Counted from the first letter of the stretch, positions 47,712-57,116 are shown. The stretch is DNA of 64,000 bases from Candidatus Rhodoferax mariagerensis (GCA_016719055.1 JADKAW010000038.1:310001-374000); one strand, 5' to 3'. Translations and numbers: made by a program. Notes: generated from the letters alone by a model not told the origin.

Positions 47712-48739
47712 TGGTCAGCCTTTCGGGGGTCCAAGGCATCACGCAACGCATCTCCCATAAACGTCAGCAGCAGCAAGGTGATCACCAGCACGGCAAACGT
47801 GAACAGCGAAATCCACCAGGCGTCGATGTTGTTTTTGCCCTGCGACAGCAGCTCACCCAGCGACGGCGTGCCTGGCGGCACACCCAGGCCCAGAAAGTCG
47901 AGCGAGGTCAGCGCCAGAATGGCGCCGCTCATGCGAAACGGCAGAAAGGTCACCACCGGTGTCAGACTGTTGGGCAGCAAATGACGCGTGATGATCTGCC
48001 AGTTGCTCACCCCCAGCGAACGCGCGGCGCGCACATAGTCAAGCTGGCGATTGCGCAAAAACTCGGCACGCACATAATCCGACAGGCCCATCCAGCCAAA
48101 CAGGCTCAGCAACACCAGCAGCAAGGCCAGGCTGGGCGCAAACACCGCGCTGAAAATGATCAGCAGGTACAACTCGGGCATGGAACCCCAGATTTCGATG
48201 AAACGCTGAAACGCCAGGTCGGTTTTGCCGCCGAAAAAGCCCTGCAGCGCCCCGGTGATGATGCCCAGCAGCGTTCCGATAGAGGTCAGCGCCAGCGCAA
48301 ACAACACGCTGACGCGAAAACCGTAAATCAGTTGGGCCAGTAAATCCCGCCCCCGGTCGTCGGTACCCAGCCAGTTGTCAGACGACGGCCCGGACGGGTT
48401 GGGCGCCTTGGCAAAGTAGTTCAGGGTTTTTGGCCCATACGGGTTGGGGGCAAACAGCGCCCAGTTGCCCTCGGTGCTCAGTCTTTGACGAATGAAGGGG
48501 TCGAGGTAGTCGGTGCTGGCCTCAAAATCGCCGCCAAAGGTTTTTTCGGAATAGTCTTTGAACACCGGTACATACAACTCACCCTGGTAGCGCACCAGCA
48601 GCGGGCGGTCGTTGCTGACCACTTCAGCCAACAGGCTGACCAGCACCAGCGCGCAAAAAAGCAGCAAACTCCAGTAACCCAGCCGGTTGCGCCTGAAACG
48701 CTGCCAGGCGCGTCTGCCCGGGCTGAGTCCGTGTGTCAT
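47708..48739 (-). CDS. yejE: Peptide ABC transporter permease YejE
   Basis: A 343-residue permease of the DppC/OppC class. It has an N-terminal helix, a large periplasmic loop with YLDPFIRQRL and NWLGTDDRGRDLLAQLIYG, then five helices with the coupling EAA loop (DYVRAARSLGVSNWQI). The ATG at 48739 (MTHGLSPGRRAWQRF) gives the usual short basic start. It lies 10 bases after yejB. Confidence 0.92.
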   Translation of the reverse strand: MTHGLSPGRRAWQRFRRNRLGYWSLLLFCALVLVSLLAEVVSNDRPLLVRYQGELYVPVFKDYSEKTFGGDFEASTDYLDPFIRQRLSTEGNWALFAPNPYGPKTLNYFAKAPNPSGPSSDNWLGTDDRGRDLLAQLIYGFRVSVLFALALTSIGTLLGIITGALQGFFGGKTDLAFQRFIEIWGSMPELYLLIIFSAVFAPSLALLLVLLSLFGWMGLSDYVRAEFLRNRQLDYVRAARSLGVSNWQIITRHLLPNSLTPVVTFLPFRMSGAILALTSLDFLGLGVPPGTPSLGELLSQGKNNIDAWWISLFTFAVLVITLLLLTFMGDALRDALDPRKADQ

Positions 48740-48749
48740 TTGAGGGGGC

Positions 48750-49784
48750 TTAGTCGAACTTAACACGAGGATCGACCCAAACATAGGACAAATCGCTGAT
48801 CAGTTTGGTCACCAACCCAATCAGCGTAAAGAAATACAGCGTGCCCAGCACCACCGGATAGTCCCGCCGGATCACGCTTTCGTAGCTCAGCAGCCCCAGG
48901 CCGTCCAGAGAGAACAGCGTCTCGATCAGCAGCGACCCGGTAAAAAAAGCGCCAATGAAAGCTGCCGGAAATCCGGTCACGATCGGAATCAGTGCATTGC
49001 GAAACACATGTTTCCACAGCACCTGGCGCTCGCTCAGGCCTTTGGCCCGCGCGGTGATCACATATTGCTTTCGGATTTCTTCCAGAAAAGCGTTTTTGGT
49101 CAGCATGGTGGTCACGGCAAAACTGCCCAGCACCATCGCGGTAACCGGCATGGCAATGTGCCAAAGGTAATCCGCCACCCGCGCTCCCCAGCCCAACTCG
49201 TCCCAGTTGCTTGAGGTCAGCCCGCGCAGCGGAAACCACTGCAACTGACCACCAAAAATCACCAGCAAGGCCACCCCCAACACAAACCCCGGAATGGCAT
49301 AACCCACCAGCACCAGCAGCGTGGTTACCAGATCAAAACGCGAACCAGCCCGCACTGCCTTGGCCACGCCCAGCGGCACCGCAATCAGATAACTGATAAA
49401 AAATGTCCACAAGCCCAGGCTGATCGACACCGGCAGCTTTTCCCAGATCAGGTCAGACACACTCTTGTTCTGGAAAAAACTCTTGCCCAGGTCAAACCGG
49501 GCAAACTGGCCCAGCATCTGCCAAAAGCGTTCATGCGGTGGTTTGTCAAAGCCGTACAAGGCCTTGATCTGCTCGATGCGTTTCGGGTCCACCCCTTGGG
49601 CACCACGGTAGCTCAGACCGCCCCCTTCAGCGACCGCGCCCTTGCCAGCGCCAGCCTTGGCTTCGGCCAAGTACTGCTCGACCGGGCCACCGGGCACAAA
49701 CTGAATCACCACAAAGGTGATCAGCAGCACGCCAAACAGCGTCGGAATCATCAGCAGCAGGCGCTTAAGGATGTAACTCAGCAT
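48750..49784 (-). CDS. yejB: Peptide ABC transporter permease YejB
   Basis: A 344-residue permease of the DppB/OppB class: MLSYILKRLLLMIPTLFGV at the start, the FVPGGPVEQYL loop, a Yej-type Gly/Ala-rich periplasmic insertion (about 48-70), and an EAA loop with YVITARAKGLSERQVLWKH. The ATG at 49784 is preferred because the helix begins there. It follows yejA by 13 bases. Confidence 0.92.
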   Translation of the reverse strand: MLSYILKRLLLMIPTLFGVLLITFVVIQFVPGGPVEQYLAEAKAGAGKGAVAEGGGLSYRGAQGVDPKRIEQIKALYGFDKPPHERFWQMLGQFARFDLGKSFFQNKSVSDLIWEKLPVSISLGLWTFFISYLIAVPLGVAKAVRAGSRFDLVTTLLVLVGYAIPGFVLGVALLVIFGGQLQWFPLRGLTSSNWDELGWGARVADYLWHIAMPVTAMVLGSFAVTTMLTKNAFLEEIRKQYVITARAKGLSERQVLWKHVFRNALIPIVTGFPAAFIGAFFTGSLLIETLFSLDGLGLLSYESVIRRDYPVVLGTLYFFTLIGLVTKLISDLSYVWVDPRVKFD

Positions 49785-49797
49785 GGTTTCATGGTCT

Positions 49798-51606
49798 TCA
49801 GGGTGTTTTTGGCCGGGCCCACCAGGTGTCGATGGCCCAGGATTCCCCTTGGGCATAAGGCGGCATCGCGGCAGGTTGCTCCAGCCGCCAACCGTTGTAC
49901 ACCATGCGATGCGTTGGCGCCGACCATTGTGGAATCAGCACATGACTGTGAGCAATCACGCGCTCCAGGGCGCGGCAGGCGGGCACCAGCGCAGCCTTGG
50001 TCTTGGCACTTGTCATCTGGCTGACCAGTGCGTCCACCGCCGGGTTCTTCATGCCCGACATGTTGCCCGAGTCCTCCTGATCCGCCGACTTGGAGCCAAA
50101 CAGGTCCGCATATTCCTGACCCGGGTTGTGTGTGCCACCGTAAGCCAGCGAGGTCATGTCAAACTCAAATTTTTGCAGTCGCTGCTGGTACAGGGCAAAG
50201 TCCACCGGCCTGAATTTCAGCGTGATGCCGAGTTTTTCAAGATTACGTGCCCAGGGCGTGATGACCCGGGCGCTGCCTTCGTTGCTGTCCAAAAACTCCA
50301 CTTCCAGTGCCTGCCCCTTGGCGTTGCGCAGCACACCACCCTGCACTTCCCAGCCCGCAGATTTGAGCAAGGCCTGGGCTTGGCGCAGATTGGCGCGCAG
50401 CGAGGATGGCGCGTCAGTGCGGGGCGGCACCGTCATCGGGCCAAACACGTCTGTTGACAACACACTGCGCCACGGCGCCAGCAAGGCCAGTTCCTCTGGG
50501 CTGGGCAAGCCGCTGGCGGCGCAGTCGGTATTGCCAAACAGGCCGTTCACACGCTGGTAGGCGTTGTAAAACAGTTGCCGGTTCATCCACTCGTAGTCCA
50601 TGGCCAGGCCCAGCGCCTGGCGCACCCGCACGTCCTGAAACAGTTCGCGCCGGGTGTTAAGCACATAACTTTGAAACCCGGTGGGCAGGCGATGCCGGTA
50701 TTCGCGTTTGACCAGCTCACCCGAATCGAAGCGCTTGCCGTTGACACGCCGAGCCCAATCGCCGGCCGAAAAAAACCGCATCAAGTCAAATTCACCCGCT
50801 TTTAGCGCTTCCAACCGGGCCGTGCCGTCTTTGTAGATCTTGACGGTGATGCGGTCGAAATTGGCCGTGCCACGGCGCACATTCAGGTCCTTGGCCCAGT
50901 AGCTGGCGTCACGCACATAGGTGATGTCCTTGCCAAAACGCACCGGCCCGATCTTGTACGGGCCGCTGCCAATGGGGATGTCAGTCACGATGGCATCAAA
51001 ACGCTTGGGCTTGCCGTTGTCAACACCCCAGTTGTGGCTGAACACTGGCAGGCCACCCACCGTCAGCGGTAGTTCCCGGTTGGGTTTTTTGAAGCGGTAA
51101 CGCACGGTCAGGCTGTCCACCACCTCCAGCGCCGCCACGTCTTCCAGCACGGTCTTGTAAGCCGGTGACGTGTAGGGTCCCATCAATGCATCAAAACTTT
51201 GTTTGACGTCCAGCGCCAGCACCGGCTCGCCATTGTGAAAACGCGCCTCGGGACGCAGCCTGAAGGTGGCCGAGAGCCCGTCGTGCGACACCACCACGTC
51301 TTGCGCCAGCAGGCCATAACCCGACCCGGTCTCGTCCAGCGCACCGGTCAGCAGCGAATCAAACATCAGGTCAGCTAGATAAGCCGGCGCCGAGCCCTTG
51401 ATGGTGAACGGGTTGTATTTGTCAAAGGTGGAGACGCGCAGGTTGCTGACCAGACGCAGTTCGCCACCCTTGGGAGCGGCTGGGTTGACATACTCAAACT
51501 GTGAAAACCCCGGCGGGTACTTCAAATCGCCCCAAAGCGCGTAGCCATGCGTTGCCCAGGCTGATGCCAGCCAGCACTGAAGCACAAAAAACAGAAGACA
51601 ACGCAT
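49798..51606 (-). CDS. yejA: Extracellular solute-binding protein YejA
   Basis: The periplasmic peptide-binding component of the Yej transporter, 602 residues, of the SBP_bac_5 family. Signal peptide MRCLLFFVLQCWLASAWA, then GDLKYPPGFSQFEYVNPAAP and PIGSGPYKIGPV, typical of this family. First gene of yejABEF. The ATG at 51606 is chosen because the signal peptide starts there. It is divergent from fabI. Confidence 0.92.
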   Translation of the reverse strand: MRCLLFFVLQCWLASAWATHGYALWGDLKYPPGFSQFEYVNPAAPKGGELRLVSNLRVSTFDKYNPFTIKGSAPAYLADLMFDSLLTGALDETGSGYGLLAQDVVVSHDGLSATFRLRPEARFHNGEPVLALDVKQSFDALMGPYTSPAYKTVLEDVAALEVVDSLTVRYRFKKPNRELPLTVGGLPVFSHNWGVDNGKPKRFDAIVTDIPIGSGPYKIGPVRFGKDITYVRDASYWAKDLNVRRGTANFDRITVKIYKDGTARLEALKAGEFDLMRFFSAGDWARRVNGKRFDSGELVKREYRHRLPTGFQSYVLNTRRELFQDVRVRQALGLAMDYEWMNRQLFYNAYQRVNGLFGNTDCAASGLPSPEELALLAPWRSVLSTDVFGPMTVPPRTDAPSSLRANLRQAQALLKSAGWEVQGGVLRNAKGQALEVEFLDSNEGSARVITPWARNLEKLGITLKFRPVDFALYQQRLQKFEFDMTSLAYGGTHNPGQEYADLFGSKSADQEDSGNMSGMKNPAVDALVSQMTSAKTKAALVPACRALERVIAHSHVLIPQWSAPTHRMVYNGWRLEQPAAMPPYAQGESWAIDTWWARPKTP

Positions 51607-51705
51607 GCGACAATTCTCCATCATCTGTCACTGCGGTGTCATCTTGCGGGGTGAAGGCCGGTTCGCAGTGGTTTGCCAGCAGCTAATAAATTTGAAGAGG
51701 TCAAA

Positions 51706-52491
51706 ATGGGATTCCTGACAGGTAAAAAATTACTGATCACCGGCGTATTGTCCAACCGCTCGATTGCCTACGGCATTGCCAGGGCCTGCCATGCGCAGGG
51801 GGCAGAGCTGGCTTTCAGCTATGTGGGCGAGCGTTTCAAGGACCGCATCACCGAATTTGCCGCTGATTTCAATTCCAAGCTGATTTTTGACTGTGATGTG
51901 GGTGACGATGCCCAGATCGAGAAGCTGTTTACTGATTTGTCAGCCCATTGGCCCAAGTTTGACGGTTTTGTGCACAGCATCGGCTTTGCGCCGCGTGAAG
52001 CCATTGCTGGCAATTTTCTCGATGGCCTGACGCGTGAAAACTTCCGTATTGCCCACGACATCAGCGCCTACAGTTTTCCGGCCATGGCTAAGGCCGCCCT
52101 GCCCTACCTGAACAACACCGCGTCGTTGCTGACCCTGACGTACCTGGGTGGTGTGCGCGTGGTGCCCAGCTACAACACCATGGGCCTGGCCAAGGCCTCG
52201 CTCGAATCGTCGGTGCGTTACCTGGCTGACGCCGTGGGTGCCAAGGGCATTCGCGTCAATGGTCTGAGCGCGGGTGCCATCAAGACACTGGCAGCCAGCG
52301 GCATCAAAGACTTTGGCAAGCTGCTGGGTATTTCTGCCGCCGCATCACCGCTCAAGCGCAACGTGACGATTGACGAGGTTGGCAACGTGGCGGCGTTTTT
52401 GCTCAGCGACCTGGCGTCCGGCATGACCGGGCAGATTTCGTATGTGGACTGCGGTGTCAGCCAGACCGCCGTGGCCGTGGTTGAAGCCTGA
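51706..52491 (+). CDS. fabI: Enoyl-ACP reductase (NADH) FabI
   Basis: FabI does the last reduction in each fatty-acid elongation cycle and is the triclosan target. The 261-residue SDR protein has GVLSNRSIAYGIA (nucleotide loop), VHSIGFAPREA and the active-site pair SYNTMGLAKAS (Tyr-x6-Lys). GAGG (in TTTGAAGAGGTCAAA) precedes the ATG at 51706; the earlier in-frame start is in the leader. Complete. Confidence 0.96.
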   Translation: MGFLTGKKLLITGVLSNRSIAYGIARACHAQGAELAFSYVGERFKDRITEFAADFNSKLIFDCDVGDDAQIEKLFTDLSAHWPKFDGFVHSIGFAPREAIAGNFLDGLTRENFRIAHDISAYSFPAMAKAALPYLNNTASLLTLTYLGGVRVVPSYNTMGLAKASLESSVRYLADAVGAKGIRVNGLSAGAIKTLAASGIKDFGKLLGISAAASPLKRNVTIDEVGNVAAFLLSDLASGMTGQISYVDCGVSQTAVAVVEA

Positions 52492-52504
52492 TTTCATCAG
52501 TAAA

Positions 52505-52560
52505 TCGCCTTCTAGCCCTTATTCAATAAGCGCTAGAAGCTCTCAAATGGATAGCTACTC
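52505..52560 (+). repeat. Dispersed repeat copy 10, between fabI and cysE
   Basis: A canonical copy with TAGCCC, 11 bases, GCGCT, 3 bases, AGCT. CTAGCCCTTATT pairs with AATAAGCGCTAG apart from one mismatch, so it may also serve as an RNA hairpin between these convergent genes. Confidence 0.85.
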
Positions 52561-52607
52561 TCGATCAACAACGCTTCCGGTAAGTGGTGAGTATTCGATT
52601 CTCCCGG

Positions 52608-53381
52608 CTATTTGCCAATCAGCTCGTTGAGCTTCTCCGCCTCAAAATGCTCATTCAAGGTGGCGTCGCCAGGCACGCAGTCGGTGCCGCTGCGGTTGCC
52701 TTGCAGGGTCTCAATGGCCTTCCACAACATGGCAATCTGATGCTCATGGCCTGAGGCGTTGTCGATCAGGCCACGCATGGCCTGGCTCAGCGGGTCATCG
52801 CTTTGCGTCACACCATAGGCTGAAAACCCCATTTTGGAGGCCGCTTCCTCGCGCCTCACATCGAGTTCGGCCTGGATGATGCGTGCCGGGTTGCCCACTG
52901 CCGTGGCACCGGGTGGTACCGGTTTGGTCACCACGGCGTTGGATCCCACCTTGGCGCCATCACCCACCGTAAACCCACCCAACACCTGAGCGCCAGCGCC
53001 CACCACCACACCGCGGCCCAGGGTGGGGTGGCGCTTGGCCCCTTTGTACAGGGATGTGCCGCCCAGTGTCACGCCCTGGTAAATGGTGCAGTCGTCGCCA
53101 ATTTCGGCAGTTTCACCCACCACCACACCCATCGCATGGTCAAAAAATACGCGATTGCCAATTTTTGCGCCGGGGTGAATCTCGATACCGGTCAGGAACC
53201 GGGTGGTGTGCGAGATGTAGCGACCCAGCCATTTGAAACCATGCGTCCAGCAGGCGTGCGCCACCCGGTGCAGCATCACCGCGTGCAAACCTGGGTAACA
53301 GGTCAGCACCTCCCAGCGGCTACGGGCCGCCGGGTCGCGGTCAAGAATGCATTGAAGGTCGGATCGGAGTCTGGAAAACAT
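52608..53381 (-). CDS. cysE: Serine O-acetyltransferase
   Basis: CysE acetylates serine, the first step to cysteine. The 257-residue protein has a helical N-terminal part (MFSRLRSDLQCILDRDPA) and a left-handed beta-helix of hexapeptide repeats with IEIHPGAKIGNRVFFDHAMG, including the catalytic Asp-His, and GVTLGGTSL. It is shorter at the N-terminus and has a longer tail than E. coli CysE, as in many betaproteobacteria. trmJ lies 46 bases upstream on the same strand. Confidence 0.93.
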   Translation of the reverse strand: MFSRLRSDLQCILDRDPAARSRWEVLTCYPGLHAVMLHRVAHACWTHGFKWLGRYISHTTRFLTGIEIHPGAKIGNRVFFDHAMGVVVGETAEIGDDCTIYQGVTLGGTSLYKGAKRHPTLGRGVVVGAGAQVLGGFTVGDGAKVGSNAVVTKPVPPGATAVGNPARIIQAELDVRREEAASKMGFSAYGVTQSDDPLSQAMRGLIDNASGHEHQIAMLWKAIETLQGNRSGTDCVPGDATLNEHFEAEKLNELIGK

Positions 53382-53427
53382 CGTGGAAGTCTAATTTGAA
53401 TTGAACAGCATCTAGGCCAATGTGGGC

Positions 53428-54186
53428 TCAGTCGGCTTTGAGCATCATCTTGGCCACACCCCGCAGAATATGGATTTCTTCCTGCGTGAGTGCCGCGCGG
53501 TTAAACATCTGGTTGAGCCGGGGCATGAGTTTTTTGGGTGCCAGCGGGTCCAGAAAACCAATGTGCACCAGCGCTTGCTCCAGGTGTGCCAGCATGCCCG
53601 CTATTTGGGCTGCGTCGGCTTGCACCGGCACCGCACTGGCTTCTGGTAAGGGATATGCCCCCAAGGCCACGCGCCAGTCGTACGCAATCACCTGCAAGGC
53701 TGAAGCCAGATTGAGTGAGCCAAACTGCGGGTTGCTGGGAATGCTCAGGCACACGTGGCAGCGATAAACGTCTTCATTGCGCATGCCAAAGCGCTCCGAG
53801 CCAAACAGGAACGCCACGCCAGAGTTACAAGGATTTTCTGGCTCTAGCCCCCGTCCTGCTTGCGCTAATAGCTCTATTTTCAGGAGCGCTTCAAAATGCT
53901 GGCGGGGTGCCACGGTGGGCGGCCCAAAGTCACGTGGCGTCATGGCCGTGGCGCACAGGTGTGTCATGCTGTCCAGGGCTTCATCAAGTGTGGCGACGAT
54001 GCGTGCATTCGCCAAGACGTCGAGTGCACCGCTGGCACGCTGGATGGTTTCCTCGCGCCGCAGCACATTGGGCCAGCGCGGTGCCACCAGCACCAGATCA
54101 TCAAAGCCCATGGTTTTCATGGCGCGCGCCACAGCCCCGACATTGCCGGCATGGCTGGTGTTGATAAGGATGAATCGCGTCTGCAT
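53428..54186 (-). CDS. trmJ: tRNA (cytidine/uridine-2'-O-)-methyltransferase TrmJ
   Basis: TrmJ 2'-O-methylates tRNA position 32. The 252-residue SPOUT protein has FILINTSHAGNVGAVARAMK, VALLFGSERFGM (as FLFGSERFGMRNEDV) and SLNLASALQVIAYD, forming the knotted SAM site. A helical C-terminal extension follows. Repeat copy 11 is translated in antisense as LLAQAGRGLEPENP just before the GSERFG block. It is divergent from suhB. Confidence 0.92.
   Translation of the reverse strand: MQTRFILINTSHAGNVGAVARAMKTMGFDDLVLVAPRWPNVLRREETIQRASGALDVLANARIVATLDEALDSMTHLCATAMTPRDFGPPTVAPRQHFEALLKIELLAQAGRGLEPENPCNSGVAFLFGSERFGMRNEDVYRCHVCLSIPSNPQFGSLNLASALQVIAYDWRVALGAYPLPEASAVPVQADAAQIAGMLAHLEQALVHIGFLDPLAPKKLMPRLNQMFNRAALTQEEIHILRGVAKMMLKAD
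53834..53881 (+). repeat. Dispersed repeat copy 11, inside trmJ
   Basis: The plus strand reads TCTGGCTC, TAGCCC, 11 bases, GCGCT, 3 bases, AGCT. It is translated antisense within TrmJ, next to its SAM-binding core. Confidence 0.75.
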
Positions 54187-54294
54187 GGTGGGCCGTTAAA
54201 ATCGCGCTATTGTCGCTGCCTGCTGTAACGGGCCGTGCCCCAACATCCGCCCGAAACAGACCCGCTGCGCTGCCTGGCCAACCGTGATTCCGCC

Positions 54295-55227
54295 ATGAAC
54301 CCTTCCACCAATTTGCACCCCATGATCAACGTGGCCGTCAAGGCCGCCCGCGCAGCGGGGGCCATCATCAATCGTGCGGCGCTTGACGTGGAGTCGGTGC
54401 GGGTGTCGCAAAAGCAGGTCAACGACTTTGTGACTGAAGTCGACCAGGCTTCTGAGCAGATCATCATCGAAACCTTGCTGGGCGCCTACCCGGGCCACGC
54501 CATCTGGGCCGAAGAGTCAGGCCGTGAGCACGGCGCGCAAGATTCTGAATATGTCTGGATCATCGACCCGCTCGACGGCACCACCAACTTCATCCATGGC
54601 CTGCCGATTTATTGCGTGAGCATTGCGCTGGCCGTCAAAGGCAAGGTTGAACAAGCCGTTATTTACGATCCCAGCCGCAACGACCTGTTTACCGCCACCA
54701 AAGGGCGCGGCGCCTACATGAACAACCGCCGCATGCGCGTGGCCAAGCGCACCCGCCTGCAGGAATGCCTGGTGTCCACCGGTTTCCCGTTTCGCCAGGG
54801 CGACGATTTCAACAGCTACCTGCGCATGATGGGCGACATCATGCAGCGCACCGCCGGCCTGCGCCGCCCAGGTGCCGCTGCCCTTGACCTGGCGTATGTG
54901 GCAGCCGGCTTCACCGACGGCTTTTTCGAGTCCGGCCTGCACCCCTGGGACGTGGCTGCCGGCTCCCTGCTGGTCACTGAAGCCGGTGGCCTGGTGGGCA
55001 ACCTGTCAGGCGACGCAGACTTTTTGGAACAGCGCGAATGCCTGGCCGCCAACCCGCGTATTTATGGCCAGATGGTGTCAATACTTGGCAAATACAGCAA
55101 ATTTGCCAGCGCCGGCGAAAAAGCTGCTGTGCGTGCAGCAGTCGCTGACCTGGCGCATGCCCGTCATGCCGAGCCGCCTGCGGCGTCCACGTCAGACCTT
55201 GACACCGAGCCCGCAGCGCCTTTTTAA
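54295..55227 (+). CDS. suhB: Inositol-1-monophosphatase SuhB
   Basis: SuhB hydrolyses inositol phosphates and, in E. coli, joins the rRNA antitermination complex. The 310-residue protein has the metal motif WIIDPLDGTTNFIHG with the upstream Glu in WAEESGRE, and the second motif HPWDVAAGSLLVTEAGG. A C-terminal Ala/Pro-rich tail exceeds the usual length (about 267). The ATG at 54295 (MNPSTNLHPMINVA) is chosen over the upstream in-frame start at 54235. Confidence 0.93.
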   Translation: MNPSTNLHPMINVAVKAARAAGAIINRAALDVESVRVSQKQVNDFVTEVDQASEQIIIETLLGAYPGHAIWAEESGREHGAQDSEYVWIIDPLDGTTNFIHGLPIYCVSIALAVKGKVEQAVIYDPSRNDLFTATKGRGAYMNNRRMRVAKRTRLQECLVSTGFPFRQGDDFNSYLRMMGDIMQRTAGLRRPGAAALDLAYVAAGFTDGFFESGLHPWDVAAGSLLVTEAGGLVGNLSGDADFLEQRECLAANPRIYGQMVSILGKYSKFASAGEKAAVRAAVADLAHARHAEPPAASTSDLDTEPAAPF

Positions 55228-55429
55228 GCGCCTCTCTTTAGCGGTCTGACAGCCGGTGCTCCTTTAGGCAGCGTCAATATCACCACAAAGGCCCTGCAGC
55301 CATTGGCGACCAATGCACAGATCAAATATCAGCCAGCGTTGATCTTTACAATGCCGACACCTTGCGCCACGCCGTCTTCACAGACCCGGCGCACACTGAG
55401 CATTTTGCAATCAACCCGAGGAACTCATC

Positions 55430-56152
55430 ATGTCCAAACCTAGCTTTCTGGCGCTCAAGGCACTCAGCCTGGCTGTGGCTCTGTGCACCGGCACACTGGC
55501 CCTAGCCGCCGACCCGGTGACAGAAGCCATGCAGGCAGCCAATGCACCGTACCGCATGGCGCTCTTCAAAACCAATGGCACCTCGCAGGCCGAGGCGCAG
55601 CAGGCCCTGACGCAGGCACAACAGGCCTGGGACAAACTCAACACCCAGGTTGCCAAGCCCACCGTGCCCTACGACCGTGACCCGGCATTTGCCAGCTCGG
55701 TGGCCGGCGTAACCAAGGTTTACACCAAGGCCATGGCGGAAATTGCTGCCAATGACCTCAAAGCCGCTCACAACACCCTGGAAGAAGCGCGTGAGATCAT
55801 GGCCGATATGCGTGCGCGCAACAACGTGGTGGTGTTCAGCGACCACATGAACGCCTACCACTCGGTCATGGAGCACATCATTGTGGACGGCAATGCCACG
55901 CTGGCCCAACCCAAGGGCCTGTTGCTGATGACCAGCCAGGCCGGCGCGCTGAGCTACCTGGCCAAGCGCCTGACCAGCCAGGCCCCTGAGAGCCACAGCA
56001 AAAATGCCGATTTCACCAGCCTGGTCGATGCCGTCAACAAGTCGGTTGCTGCCCTGGACACCGCGCTGATGAATCAGGACATGGCCGCTGTCAAAGAGGC
56101 CATCAGCAAGCTGAAGGGCCCCTACAGCAAGCTGTTTGCCAAATTTGGTTAA
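55430..56152 (+). CDS. Exported helical protein of unknown function
   Basis: A 240-residue protein with a clear signal peptide (LALKALSLAVALCTGTLALAA, cleaved near residue 27). The mature part is almost wholly helical, including a conserved-looking His-rich block FSDHMNAYHSVMEHII (about residues 140-155). It reads like a periplasmic four-helix bundle, possibly metal-binding, but lacks a CxxCH haem motif. I do not recognise the family with certainty. The AhpD-like gene follows after 23 bases, so they may share a transcript. The preceding 55228-55429 shows no gene. Confidence 0.75.
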   Translation: MSKPSFLALKALSLAVALCTGTLALAADPVTEAMQAANAPYRMALFKTNGTSQAEAQQALTQAQQAWDKLNTQVAKPTVPYDRDPAFASSVAGVTKVYTKAMAEIAANDLKAAHNTLEEAREIMADMRARNNVVVFSDHMNAYHSVMEHIIVDGNATLAQPKGLLLMTSQAGALSYLAKRLTSQAPESHSKNADFTSLVDAVNKSVAALDTALMNQDMAAVKEAISKLKGPYSKLFAKFG

Positions 56153-56175
56153 TCTTTTTTTAAAAGGAATATGAG

Positions 56176-56520
56176 ATGAGTACGTTTGACGCCATTGGCC
56201 TGATGAAAGGCATCAATGAAAATCTGGGGCCTTTTCGCAAATCTCAGGGTGAAGCCATGCTGGGCTTTGGCCAGCTGGCCAAGGCCTCGATGGCAGAGGG
56301 CGCGGTCAGTGCCAAGCACAAAGAGCTGATCGCACTGGCCATCGGCATTACCCAGCATTGCCATGGCTGTATTGCCTTTCACGTCAAAGCGCTGCGCCGA
56401 CTGGGCTGCACCCGCGCCGAACTGGAAGAAACGCTGGCAGTCTGTGTCTACATGGCCGGTGGGCCAGGGCTGATGACAGCCGCGGACGCACTGAGCGCTT
56501 GGGACGCGATGGAACCCTAG
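56176..56520 (+). CDS. Carboxymuconolactone decarboxylase / AhpD-like family protein
   Basis: A 114-residue protein of the CMD/AhpD alpha-helical fold. It contains the AhpD-type redox motif HCHGCIAFHVKAL (Cys-x-x-Cys with downstream His), typical of alkylhydroperoxidase-like disulfide reductases, and the C-terminal EETLAVCVYMAGGPGLM. AAAAGGAA precedes the ATG. A role in peroxide defence is inferred. It lies behind the exported helical protein. Confidence 0.87.
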   Translation: MSTFDAIGLMKGINENLGPFRKSQGEAMLGFGQLAKASMAEGAVSAKHKELIALAIGITQHCHGCIAFHVKALRRLGCTRAELEETLAVCVYMAGGPGLMTAADALSAWDAMEP

Positions 56521-57018
56521 TACGTTTTACCTGGCTTGCTCCTTCTGGTTCCTGTAGTTTGCAATGGCGCTGGTGGCTTCGGCAGGTGCGCTTTTTTTTT
56601 GTGACGAGGAGCGCTAACCGTCGCTGCACTTAGTGGCCTGGGCACTGATGGGTAGGCGCACACGCAGCGGGCTTCTGCCCGCAAGGAGGCGTAACGACCC
56701 CAGGCGCGTTGCCGTTGGCTCAATCGGGAGCGTAGCGCTATCACCCAACCGGTGAGCGCCATCAAAGCCAACAATCAGGCGAACTTACAAAAGAACACAA
56801 GCTGTCAACTGAATCTAGGTTCAACCGCTTCAGCTGCGCCGAGTTGCTCAATTTTTGCTTGAGCGGGGTGCTTGGTGCCCTGCCACTGACGCCGCAACCG
56901 CATGCCTTTTACCCGCTGGCACCCATGCTGACCAACTTCAACGTGCTGGAACGTGTCACGATCACCCCTGATGACTACCATGACCTGGTTGCGCCTGAAA
57001 ACCAGGCTATATGAACAA
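56521..57018 (+). other. Intergenic region with a possible gene remnant
   Basis: About 600 bases lie between the AhpD-like gene and tupA. A frame open from about 56722 to the TGA at 57014 lacks a good start; its end reads AFYPLAPMLTNFNVLERVT and TPDDYHDLVAP, which looks like the tail of a protein I cannot name. A GCGGGC-TTCT-GCCCGC hairpin lies near 56666-56681. Repeat copy 12 follows. Confidence 0.35.
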
Positions 57019-57064
57019 ATTGGCCTCTAGCCCCCGAATCTATTGGGCAGACCGCTATCAAAAA
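57019..57064 (+). repeat. Dispersed repeat copy 12, downstream of tupA
   Basis: The plus strand reads TTGGCCTC, TAGCCC, 11 bases, GGGCA, 3 bases, CGCTA, then TCAAAAACTT. It lies about 50 bases beyond the tupA stop. Confidence 0.75.
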
Positions 57065-57116
57065 CTTCTGGCAGGCAATAGTACCCAGACTGACTTGATC
57101 AGCCCCCAGAGACGAC

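Noticed and set aside
56565..56605. T9 run after a GC-rich stretch as terminator for the AhpD-like gene
   Set aside because: The sequence before the T run does not form a convincing stem.
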